64,000 nt of DNA from Comamonas antarctica (GTDB lineage: Bacteria; Pseudomonadota; Gammaproteobacteria; Burkholderiales; Burkholderiaceae_C), in the NCBI RefSeq assembly GCF_013363755.1, contig NZ_CP054840.1:2659501-2723500 (forward strand). Direction: 5' to 3'. Position 1 is the first letter of the stretch; each line of letters starts with the position of its first letter. The translations under genes were made by a program, and so were the position numbers. The notes beneath the pieces were generated by a model, which made no database searches, had not been told where the DNA came from, and saw only the letters and a program-made list of their open reading frames with translations. Below, piece after piece: positions 27,978 to 35,968 of this stretch.

Positions 27978-29426
27978 TCACATGATCAAATCATGCGCGA
28001 GGTCGATCTGCCCGACCAGATGAATCTTCATATCGGGAATGCCATCTTTATCAAGACTCAGCAAGATATCACTGGTGTTGCTCTGGGCATCGTAGGACAT
28101 TACCACTTCGCCTGCCGCACCCGTGAAAGCCTGTGAAACGTGGATAAATCCTGGCTGGCCCGCCTTTTGGTTGAAAAACGAGAAGTCGATCTTGTCGATG
28201 CCGGTTTGGAAATCCATGATCTTGTCGAATGCCGCCACGGTGGAGTCGGAGGCCTGGGTATAGACAAAGACGTCCGCTCCGGCGCCGCCCTTGAGCACAT
28301 CCTGGCCGGCGCCACCATAAATGGTGTCGTTTCCGTTGCCGCCATCGATGGAATTGTCGGCGGCGTTGCCGACGATCACGTCATTGCCCGACCCGCCGAT
28401 TGCATTCTCCAGCGTCACACCCTTTGCAATCGACACATTCTTCTTCATTCCGCCGACGTCCGAGAACGAGGCCTCGTTGAGATTGATATTCTGGTTCTGG
28501 CTGTAGCCGGAGAAATCAAAGGTATCATTTCCACCCGCATCCCAGACGGAGAAAATCACCTTCTGGTCCGAGCTTTTGATGGTGAAGAAATCACGCTCGG
28601 AATTCGAATTGAAACCATAGACGGTGTCCCCAGTCCGGGTTTCCATGTTCGCTCCATACAGGCGCTGGATGGCGGCAATGTCATCCATGAGCGGCGCAGC
28701 GGCGTAATAACCCTTGTTATCGCCACCGGTATTGGCCTCTGCCCAATAGCTCATGCTGGTGTACTGGCGGGTATCCTCCGCATAGGATGCATTGCGATAG
28801 GTCGGGTTGCCTTGGCCAGCGTTGTAATTGCCAGGATGGTTCAACCCCAGGGTATGACCGATCTCATGGGTGATGGTCAATCTGCCGTAATTGCCCAGCT
28901 CCGGGTGCAGGTTCGCATACAGGCCGTCACGCGTCGTGGCTTGCGAGTAGTTGATGTTGAACCACGCCTGGCCATCGGAGCTATGGCCGCGGTAGTCCCG
29001 GGGCGCATAGGTGAACGGCATCATGGCATAGGCCTGTCCCTGTCCGACATAGTTGCCGAAGGTGATATTGGCTTTTTCCGTGGGCGCTTTCTTGACGAAA
29101 GTGATATTCGCCAGGTCGGACCAGGATTGCAGCGCCAGTTCAGTCTGCTCCTGCTGCTGCTCGGTGAATTTGCTGAGCCTGGTATTGCGGCCCACGTTGT
29201 ACTGGTTGTATTGCCATTCGGGGAAGGAGTAGCTTACTTCGGCCTCCTTGCCGATCACACCGGGACCATTCCAGGTTTTATTGTCGCGTGAAATCTGTTT
29301 TCCGGCGGCGTCGACGTCGTAGGACGGCTTGTAATTGCGCCCTGCATCACCGCCACGATTTGAATTATTCAGAACACTATTGACCGAGCTTACCGAAGTC
29401 GAAACAGAAACATTGTTGACGTTCAT
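27978..29426 (-). CDS. Serralysin-type RTX metalloprotease
   Basis: Secreted zinc endopeptidase of the M10B family, 482 residues (usual 450-480). The ATG at 29426 has AGGTGG seven bases upstream. After a propeptide-like N-terminus, the catalytic domain carries HEIGHTLGLNHPG (about residues 187-199) with the third His ligand, and the Met-turn SMSYW near residue 225. Four to five Ca2+-binding RTX nonapeptides (GGSGNDVIV, GGNGNDTIY, GGAGQDVLK, GGAGADVFV) lie at about 344-388. The C-terminus ends DLIM, matching the acidic-plus-three-hydrophobic end of type 1 substrates. There is no signal peptide. An inhibitor gene and a type 1 secretion locus flank it. GC content is visibly lower than in surrounding genes, suggesting transfer. 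Confidence 0.96.
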   Translation of the reverse strand: MNVNNVSVSTSVSSVNSVLNNSNRGGDAGRNYKPSYDVDAAGKQISRDNKTWNGPGVIGKEAEVSYSFPEWQYNQYNVGRNTRLSKFTEQQQEQTELALQSWSDLANITFVKKAPTEKANITFGNYVGQGQAYAMMPFTYAPRDYRGHSSDGQAWFNINYSQATTRDGLYANLHPELGNYGRLTITHEIGHTLGLNHPGNYNAGQGNPTYRNASYAEDTRQYTSMSYWAEANTGGDNKGYYAAAPLMDDIAAIQRLYGANMETRTGDTVYGFNSNSERDFFTIKSSDQKVIFSVWDAGGNDTFDFSGYSQNQNINLNEASFSDVGGMKKNVSIAKGVTLENAIGGSGNDVIVGNAADNSIDGGNGNDTIYGGAGQDVLKGGAGADVFVYTQASDSTVAAFDKIMDFQTGIDKIDFSFFNQKAGQPGFIHVSQAFTGAAGEVVMSYDAQSNTSDILLSLDKDGIPDMKIHLVGQIDLAHDLIM

Positions 29427-29485
29427 CACTTAACCACCTAAAAGATATGAATTGCGCTTTTCAGTTCTGTCATGGCGGGAGCGAG

Positions 29486-29500
29486 GTTCAAGGAATGAAC
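29486..29500. promoter_or_regulatory. Candidate operator GTTCA-N5-TGAAC, protease side
   Basis: GTTCAAGGAATGAAC, 60-74 bp upstream of the serralysin start, at a position suitable for activation or repression of its promoter. The same half-sites and spacing recur at 29867. Confidence 0.5.
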
Positions 29501-29866
29501 GCGCGCCCACCGATACGGGCATATCACCCGACAAAAGAAATTGACAACTGATTTGCAGAGAAGTCCAGAAGGACAGGCAGAGATATCGAAACCATGAAAT
29601 TCGCTGTGGCTACCCCTTGAATTTCCCCTGTGTTGCAGCGGTTTTTTCTCCCGCACTGCGTGAAGACCTTGAGAAAGCAAAGCCCTATTGCCCGACTGGC
29701 AATAATGAGCACAACAAAGGGTTGGTTGGTGAGAGGATGAAACCTTCAGCAAGTCACTGAAATCCATCCGCGTGCGGTCAAATGTCGCAACCAGATTAAC
29801 CGCTTCACCGACATTCCGGATTGGTGATGACTGATTGTCGAGAATTTCAATGAGGTCGTTAATAGC

Positions 29867-29881
29867 GTTCACTAGGTGAAC
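29867..29881. promoter_or_regulatory. Candidate operator GTTCA-N5-TGAAC, regulator side
   Basis: GTTCACTAGGTGAAC, 34-48 bp upstream of the IclR-family gene. It has the same half-sites and spacing as the copy at 29486, consistent with an autoregulated divergent control region. Confidence 0.5.
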
Positions 29882-29914
29882 GAAATACCCGGATCAATTT
29901 CCGGGATTTAACCC

Positions 29915-30757
29915 ATGTCCCATCCGATCGATGAAACCAATGCTGCCTATAAGGAAATTCGCAGCCTCAAGCGCGGCATCGAACTGCTGCGCTGCCTGAA
30001 CCAGTGCCCCGGGGGAATCGGCACCACCAGCACACTGAGCGTAATGAGCCGCATCCCGCGCCCCACGGTCAAAAGGATCCTGGAAACCTTGAGGTCATGC
30101 GGACTGGTGCGCCCCACCGACCGGGACGGCCAGTACACGCTGACGTTCGAAGTGCGCAGCCTGAGCGAGGGCTTCATCGACGACGAATGGATCACGCAGG
30201 TTGCCGCTCCGCTGCTGCGGGCCTATGTCAAAGCACTGTTGTGGCCCTGCGACCTGGCGACCATGGAAGTCGAATTCATGGTGATACGCGAGAGCACGCA
30301 TCGCTTCAGCATGCTCTCGCAGCACCATTCCATGATCGGCACGCGGCTGCCCATCCTGCTGAGCGCGGTGGGCCGCGCCTATCTCGCGGCCTGCACCGAT
30401 GAACAGCTGGACAACATCCTGAACATGCTGGGCCGGCGCGACGACGAACTGGGCAAGATGGCCAGGAACAGGAGGGAGATCGACACGATGCTGGCAGAAA
30501 CCCGCCGTTGCGGCTACTCGATCAACCGCGGCGAATGGGAGGACGAGCCCGACTTCTCCGCCATCGGCCTCGCGGTCAAGAGCGCAGGCCAGCTGATCGC
30601 GGCCATCAACATGGTCTATCCCAACGCTTCGGTCGATACCGCCGCCATCGAAGCCCGGTACCTGCCGGTGTTGCAGGAACTGGCGCAGCGCATCGGCCAC
30701 GACAGCGAACCGTGGTTCGCGCAGGCAGCCGACGCGCCCGCGGGCCCGGGCCGCTAG
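29915..30757 (+). CDS. IclR-family transcriptional regulator
   Basis: 280 residues. The N-terminal winged helix-turn-helix (about residues 14-75) includes IRSLKRGIELLRCLN, the recognition helix segment IPRPTVKRILETL and the wing VRPTDRDGQYTL. The C-terminal effector domain contains GTRLPILLSAVGRAYLAA and GYSINRGEWEDEPDFSAIGLAV, the usual IclR small-molecule module of the MhpR-like subgroup. It is divergent from the protease and 28 bp upstream of the first secretion ATPase, so it may control both. The effector is unknown. Confidence 0.9.
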   Translation: MSHPIDETNAAYKEIRSLKRGIELLRCLNQCPGGIGTTSTLSVMSRIPRPTVKRILETLRSCGLVRPTDRDGQYTLTFEVRSLSEGFIDDEWITQVAAPLLRAYVKALLWPCDLATMEVEFMVIRESTHRFSMLSQHHSMIGTRLPILLSAVGRAYLAACTDEQLDNILNMLGRRDDELGKMARNRREIDTMLAETRRCGYSINRGEWEDEPDFSAIGLAVKSAGQLIAAINMVYPNASVDTAAIEARYLPVLQELAQRIGHDSEPWFAQAADAPAGPGR

Positions 30758-30784
30758 CGCCGCAGGCCGCTGCCAAAGGCTGCA

Positions 30785-32512
30785 ATGACGTCCACCCCCG
30801 CTCCCAGCGAGTTGCGCATGGCGCTGGCTGCGCTCAAGCCCTACTTTCGCCGCGCCGCAGCGTTGAGCCTGCTGTCCAGCATCCTGGTGCTCGCGCCCTC
30901 GGTATACATGCTCGCGGTATACGACCGGGTGGTGAACAGCCGCAACCCGCTGACGCTGCTGATGCTCACGCTTGCCGTGCTGGGCGCCTATGCAGTCATG
31001 GAGGTGCTGGAATGGGCCCGCAGCGAAATCATGCGCGCGGCCGGCATCGCGCTCGATGCGCAGCTCAGCGAGCGCATCTTCGGCGCGATCTTCGCGGCCC
31101 GGCTGCGGCAACTGGCGGGGGGCACAGGACAACCCATCAACGACTTCAAGCTGGTCCGCGACTTCCTGCATTCTCCGGCCCTGCTGGCCTGGATGGAGGC
31201 GCCGGTGGCGCTGATCATGATGCTGCTGCTGTTTCTCATCAGCCCGGTGCTGGGCTGGTCGGCGCTGGTGTTCGCGCTGCTGCAGGTCGGCGTGGCATGG
31301 GCCAACGAACGGAGCAGCAAGCCGCTGCTGACCCAGGCCAGCCGCCAATCCTTCGTGGCCCAGCAATATGCCGACAACAGCCTGCGCAACGCCGAGGTCA
31401 TCGAATCCATGGGCATGCTGCACGACCTGCAGGGCCGCTGGCTGAAAAAGCAGCGCGCCTTCCTGGACCTGCAGGCGCGCGCCTCCGAGAGCTCGGGCGG
31501 ATTCGTGGCATTGGGCAAGCTGCTGCAAAACACCATGGGTTCGCTGCTGCTGGGCCTGGGCTGCTGGCTGCTGCTGCACGGCCAGCTCCATGGCGGCGAG
31601 GGCATGATGATCATTGCCTCGATCCTGGGCGGGCGCATGCTGGCGCCGCTGGTGCAGGCGGTCGCGCAGTGGCAGAACGTGATCCATGCACGCGACGCAT
31701 GGACGCGGCTGCAGGCACTGCTGCGCGAGGTGCCGGCCGCGGCCGATGCCATGCCGCTGCCCGCGCCGCGCGGTCGCGTTCAGGTCGAGCAGTTGGTCGC
31801 GGGCGCACCCGGCATTGCCACCCCGCTGCTGTACGACATCCATTTCTCGCTCGATCCCGGCGATGTGCTGGCCGTGATCGGCCCGTCGGGCAGCGGCAAG
31901 ACCACGCTGGCGCGCCAGCTGGTCGGATTGTGGCCCGCACTCGGCGGCAAGGTGCGCCTCGACGGCGCCGACATCCACAGCTGGAACAAGCGGGAACTCG
32001 GACCCCATCTGGGCTACCTGCCCCAGGACGTGGAGCTGTTCGAAGGCAGCGTCGCGGAGAACATCGCGCGCTTCGGCTCCGCCAACCCGGACGCGGTGGA
32101 AAACGCGGCCCGCGCCGTCGGAATCCATCAGTTCATCCTCGGCCTGCCCGGCGGCTATGCGGCCCCGATCGGAGCTGACGGCGCGCGCCTATCCGGCGGG
32201 CAGCGCCAGCGCCTGGCCCTGGCACGCGCGCTGTATGGCAAGCCGGTGCTGGTGGTGCTCGACGAGCCCGACGCCAACCTCGACCAGGAGGGCCACGCCG
32301 CGCTGACGCAGGCGATCCGCGGCGCCAGCGCGCATGGCACCACCTTCGTGATCGTCACCCATCTGGGCAGTGTGCTGCAGGCCGCGAACAAGCTGCTGCT
32401 GCTGTATGCCGGCAAGCAGCAGGCATTCGGCCCGCGCGCCGAGGTGCTGGCACCGATCCAGCGCGCCACGCGCGCCGGACCGGCTGGCAGCACTTCCAGG
32501 GACGGCTCCTGA
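30785..32512 (+). CDS. Type 1 secretion ABC permease/ATPase, subtype A, unit 1
   Basis: Inner-membrane exporter half for RTX-type substrates, 575 residues, PrtD/AprD-like without a C39 domain. Six membrane helices occupy about residues 20-300 (starting LSLLSSILVLAPSVYMLAVYDRVVNSRNP). The ATPase domain carries Walker A GPSGSGKTT, Q-loop YLPQDVELFEG, signature LSGGQRQRLALARAL, Walker B VLVVLDEPDANLD and switch VTHLGS; all are intact. It differs from the next gene in the sequence after NSRNP and in the HSPALLAWMEAPVALIMM helix, where classical PrtD has a FDxPWxPxY block. The unit-1 B gene starts 1 bp after its stop. Confidence 0.93.
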   Translation: MTSTPAPSELRMALAALKPYFRRAAALSLLSSILVLAPSVYMLAVYDRVVNSRNPLTLLMLTLAVLGAYAVMEVLEWARSEIMRAAGIALDAQLSERIFGAIFAARLRQLAGGTGQPINDFKLVRDFLHSPALLAWMEAPVALIMMLLLFLISPVLGWSALVFALLQVGVAWANERSSKPLLTQASRQSFVAQQYADNSLRNAEVIESMGMLHDLQGRWLKKQRAFLDLQARASESSGGFVALGKLLQNTMGSLLLGLGCWLLLHGQLHGGEGMMIIASILGGRMLAPLVQAVAQWQNVIHARDAWTRLQALLREVPAAADAMPLPAPRGRVQVEQLVAGAPGIATPLLYDIHFSLDPGDVLAVIGPSGSGKTTLARQLVGLWPALGGKVRLDGADIHSWNKRELGPHLGYLPQDVELFEGSVAENIARFGSANPDAVENAARAVGIHQFILGLPGGYAAPIGADGARLSGGQRQRLALARALYGKPVLVVLDEPDANLDQEGHAALTQAIRGASAHGTTFVIVTHLGSVLQAANKLLLLYAGKQQAFGPRAEVLAPIQRATRAGPAGSTSRDGS

Positions 32513-32513
32513 G

Positions 32514-34265
32514 ATGGCCCGCGCCCTGGAACGCGGCGCCGGGCGCATCCGCGCAGCGACACAGCGCAGCGAGTTGGCGGGCGTGCTGTGGTCGCTGCGC
32601 CGCGAATTCGCGATGGTGGCGCTCTTCAGCATGCTGACCAACCTGCTGCTGCTGGTGCCCACGCTTTACATGCTGCAGATCTTCGACCGCATCATGGTCA
32701 GCCGCAACCAGCTGACCCTGCTTTTCCTGTCGCTGATCACGCTGTTCCTGTTGCTGGTGATGGCATTTTCCGAGTGGACCCGCTCCAAGGTGCTGGTGCG
32801 CACCGGCATGCAGCTGGACAACCGGCTCGGGCCACGCGTTTTCCAGGCCAGCTTCGCCGCCCGCCTGGACCATGCCGGCACGCACGACAGCCAGGCCTTT
32901 TCCGACCTGCTGCAATTGCGCCAGTTCCTCACCGGCAACGGCATCTTCGCGCTGTTCGATGCGCCCTGGACGCCGATCTATCTCGCCGTGCTGTTTTTCC
33001 TGCACCCCTGGCTTGGCATCCTCGCGCTGGGCTTTGCGCTGGTGCAGGTGGCGCTGGTGCAATTCGGCCACCGCCGCTCGGTCGCCCCCACCGAAGCCGC
33101 GAACCAGGCCAACGCCGATGCCCGCGCCTACCTGCACAGCAAGCTGCGCAATGTCGAAGTGCTCGAGTCCATGGGCATGCTGCAGCATCTGCGCCCGCGT
33201 TGGCTGCGCCGCCACCGCGAGGCGCTGGCGCGGCTGGGCGCGGCGCAGGCGCTGACCCACCGCATCACGGCCTGGAGCAAGTTCGTGCGCTATTCACAGC
33301 AGTCACTGGGCCTGGGCGCAGGCGCGCTGCTGGTGATCAACGGCCAGCTCTCGCCGGGCGAGATGATTGCCGCCAACGTGTTGATGACGCGTACCTTGAC
33401 GCCCATCGACCAGTTGGCCGGCACCTGGCGCGACTTCATCACCGCACGCGGCGGATTTGCGCGCCTGCAGGCCCTGCTGCATACGCATCCGGCGCGCGAC
33501 GCCACACTGGCCCGCACCGACGCGTCCCGTGTCGAGCCCGGGGGCAGGCTCTGCCTGCATGACGTGCAGGCCGTTGCACCGGGGCGCGCGCAGCCGCTGC
33601 TGCAGGATATCAACCTGGTGCTGGAGCCCGGCACGGTGACCATCATCCTCGGCGCCTCAGGCGCGGGAAAGTCGACCCTGGCGCGCTGCATGGTAGGTGT
33701 CTGGCCCGGGCGCCGCGGCGCGGTACTGCTCGACGGCCGGCCGCTCGAACATTGGCGCCGGGCCGATCTCGGCCCCCGGATGGGTTACCTGCCCCAGGAC
33801 ATCGAGCTGTTCGAAGGCACGATCGCCGAGAACGTTGCGCGGTTCGGCGCCGTCGACCCGGACAAGGTCATCGCCGCGACGCGCAGCGCCGGACTGCATG
33901 AAATGGTCCTGCATCTGCCCGGTGGCTACGACACGCCGGTCGGCGAGGCCGGCGCGCTGCTGTCCGGCGGGCAGCGCCAGCGCATCGGCCTGGCGCGTGC
34001 GATCTACGGCCACCCGGTGCTGGTGGTGCTCGACGAGCCCAACTCCCACCTCGACGAGGCCGGCGAAGCGGCCCTGGTGCGCGCGGTGCGCGAACTGCGC
34101 TCACGGCGCAGCACGGTCGTGCTCGTCACCCACCGCCCCGGCATTGTCGCGGTCGCCGACCGCGTCATCGTGCTGCATGGCGGCAGGGTGCAGGCCGACG
34201 GGCCGCGCGATGCCGTGATCGAAGCGCAGCGTCAGGCGCCGATGCCGCCGCCGCCGGACACCTGA
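32514..34265 (+). CDS. Type 1 secretion ABC permease/ATPase, subtype B, unit 1
   Basis: 583 residues, ATG at 32514, one base after the upstream stop. It resembles classical PrtD more closely than its neighbour: IFALFDAPWTPIYLAVLFFLHPWLG in the membrane domain and SKFVRYSQQSLGLGAGALLVI. The ATPase domain has Walker A GASGAGKST, Q-loop YLPQDIELFEG, signature LSGGQRQRIGLARAI, Walker B VLVVLDEPNSHLD and switch VTHRPG. With both A and B intact, a heterodimer with two working sites is possible, or each may form a homodimer. The membrane-fusion gene follows at 52 bp. Confidence 0.93.
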   Translation: MARALERGAGRIRAATQRSELAGVLWSLRREFAMVALFSMLTNLLLLVPTLYMLQIFDRIMVSRNQLTLLFLSLITLFLLLVMAFSEWTRSKVLVRTGMQLDNRLGPRVFQASFAARLDHAGTHDSQAFSDLLQLRQFLTGNGIFALFDAPWTPIYLAVLFFLHPWLGILALGFALVQVALVQFGHRRSVAPTEAANQANADARAYLHSKLRNVEVLESMGMLQHLRPRWLRRHREALARLGAAQALTHRITAWSKFVRYSQQSLGLGAGALLVINGQLSPGEMIAANVLMTRTLTPIDQLAGTWRDFITARGGFARLQALLHTHPARDATLARTDASRVEPGGRLCLHDVQAVAPGRAQPLLQDINLVLEPGTVTIILGASGAGKSTLARCMVGVWPGRRGAVLLDGRPLEHWRRADLGPRMGYLPQDIELFEGTIAENVARFGAVDPDKVIAATRSAGLHEMVLHLPGGYDTPVGEAGALLSGGQRQRIGLARAIYGHPVLVVLDEPNSHLDEAGEAALVRAVRELRSRRSTVVLVTHRPGIVAVADRVIVLHGGRVQADGPRDAVIEAQRQAPMPPPPDT

Positions 34266-34317
34266 ACGCAGCTGCCACGCCGCCACCCCCATCACCTTTC
34301 GACAAACCGGCTCCACC

Positions 34318-35682
34318 ATGTCGCCATCCCCTGCACCACTTGCTGCCGCGCCAGCCGCGGCCGCCGACACCGACACCGACGCTCCTGAACTCGATGGCGC
34401 CCGGCTCGCGCGCCGCGCGGGACGCATCGGCCTTTGGATCCTGGCAGTGGGGTTCGGCGGTTTCCTGCTGTGGGCGGCTTTCGCGCCACTCGACGAAGGC
34501 GTGCCTGGCACCGGCGTGGTGGCCATAGACACCAAGCGCAAGACGGTCCAGCACCTGCATGGCGGTATCGTCAGCAAGGTGCTGGTGCGCGAGGGGGACA
34601 CCGTGCGCAAGGGCCAGTTGCTGATGCAGCTGGACCCCACATCGACGGAAGCCAGCCATGCGGCCTCGCGCCTGCGCTATCTGGGCCGGCGCGCCGAGCA
34701 GGCGCGCCTCACGGCCGAATATGCCGGGGCGCAATCGCTGCACTTCCACGACGACCTGCTGGCCGCGCAGTCAGAGCCAGTGATCCGGCAGCAGATGCAG
34801 GTGCAGCAGCAACTGTTCCTGACGCGCAGCCGCCTGCTGCGCGCAGACCTGCAATCCATCGAGGAAAACATCCTGGGGCTGCAGGGCATGCAGCAGGCCT
34901 ACGCCAGCATGCTGCAAAGCCGCACCCAGCAGCTGTCCCTGCTGAACGAGGAATTGCACAACCTGCGCGGCCTGGTCAGCGAAGGCTATGTGCCGCGCAA
35001 CCGCCAGCTGGAGCTCGAACGCCAGGTGGCCGACGCCAACACGGCAATTGCCGATCTGCAAGGCAATGCGGTGCGCACGCTGCGCGGCATTGCCGAGCAG
35101 CGCCAGCGCCTTCTGTCGCGCCAGCAGGAGCAGCGCAAGGAGGTCGAGTCCCGCCTCACCGAAGTCGAGCGCGAAGTATCCGCCGAGCAGGAAAAATTCA
35201 AGGCCCTGGCCGACGAGCTGGCCCGGCTGGACATCCGCTCGCCCGCGGACGGGCAGGTGGTCGGCCTGATGGCCCAGACCGTCGGCGGCGTGATCCAGCC
35301 CGGCCAGACGCTGATGGACATCGTTCCGATGAACGCGCCGCTGCTCCTCGAGGCACGGGTGCCGCCCCATCTGATCGACCGCGTGCGTGCCGGCATGCCC
35401 GTGGATGTGCGCTTTTCCTCCTTTGCCCATTCGCCCCAGCTGGCGGTCGAGGGCCAGGTGCATTCGGTATCGGCCGACCTGTTGACCGACGAGAAAACCG
35501 GCACGACCTATTACCTGGCGCGGATCGGCGTCACCCCGCGCGGCATGCAGCGCCTGGGGCCGCGCCAGCTGCAGCCGGGAATGCCGGTGGAAGTGGTTTT
35601 CAAGACCGGCGAACGCTCGCTGCTGACCTACCTGCTGCACCCGTTGACCAAGCGCATCGCGGCCTCGATGACCGAGGAGTGA
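34318..35682 (+). CDS. Type 1 secretion membrane-fusion protein, unit 1
   Basis: HlyD/PrtE-type periplasmic adaptor linking the ABC exporter to TolC, 454 residues. A polar Ala/Pro-rich cytoplasmic tail of about 35 residues precedes one membrane helix (IGLWILAVGFGGFLLWAAFA), then the lipoyl/barrel start GVVAIDTKRKTVQHLHGGIV, a long alpha-helical hairpin (about 110-290), the second lipoyl half LDIRSPADGQVVGLMAQTVGG and the C-terminal FKTGERSLLTYLLHPLTKR. It is closely similar to the unit-2 copy across its whole length, showing duplication. Confidence 0.93.
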   Translation: MSPSPAPLAAAPAAAADTDTDAPELDGARLARRAGRIGLWILAVGFGGFLLWAAFAPLDEGVPGTGVVAIDTKRKTVQHLHGGIVSKVLVREGDTVRKGQLLMQLDPTSTEASHAASRLRYLGRRAEQARLTAEYAGAQSLHFHDDLLAAQSEPVIRQQMQVQQQLFLTRSRLLRADLQSIEENILGLQGMQQAYASMLQSRTQQLSLLNEELHNLRGLVSEGYVPRNRQLELERQVADANTAIADLQGNAVRTLRGIAEQRQRLLSRQQEQRKEVESRLTEVEREVSAEQEKFKALADELARLDIRSPADGQVVGLMAQTVGGVIQPGQTLMDIVPMNAPLLLEARVPPHLIDRVRAGMPVDVRFSSFAHSPQLAVEGQVHSVSADLLTDEKTGTTYYLARIGVTPRGMQRLGPRQLQPGMPVEVVFKTGERSLLTYLLHPLTKRIAASMTEE

Positions 35683-35815
35683 AGGCGGCCTGCAACGCAC
35701 GCGCTCCGGAACTTTGCCTACCCGCGTGCCACTCATGCGCAGTGGGGATGGCAGGTTTGCAGTCTGCTGCTGCCGCGTGCGGCACAGCAAACACACAATT
35801 GGCATTTACTATTGA

Positions 35816-35848
35816 ATTATTGATTTCAATAATAAATAGCTATAGAAT
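35816..35848 (+). promoter_or_regulatory. Promoter and palindrome upstream of secretion unit 2
   Basis: In an AT-rich patch within the 286-bp gap after unit 1, TTGATT (35820-35825), a 17-bp spacer and TAGAAT (35843-35848) form a sigma70-like promoter. An ATTATTG-ATTT-CAATAAT palindrome (35816-35833) overlaps the -35 box. Unit 2 may therefore be transcribed independently. Confidence 0.5.
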
Positions 35849-35968
35849 TTGCCTATCGTCGATGGCGTGCTTTTCATCCTCTTCGACTGCAGCCTGCCGT
35901 GGCTCCAGCCAACGGGCAATGCCGAAAGCGCCATCCACTGGCCGGCACCACAACCAGAAGACAAGCCA

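Larger units (their letters stand above)
29427..29914. other. AT-rich divergent regulatory region, protease to regulator
   Basis: About 490 bp of markedly lower GC. It holds two 15-bp palindromes of identical form (29486-29500 and 29867-29881, listed separately) and a CCCGGA-N6-TCCGGG inverted repeat at 29888-29905 just before the regulator start. A minus-strand frame at 29438-29872 (GTG start) is judged doubtful: its first 45 codons look protein-like but the rest does not, and the second palindrome overlaps its start. The region may hold the remnant of a small gene. Confidence 0.6.

Noticed and set aside
29438..29872. 144-codon frame between protease and regulator
   Set aside because: Starts with GTG within a candidate operator and shows no consistent protein character after about 45 codons; kept only as a possible remnant.
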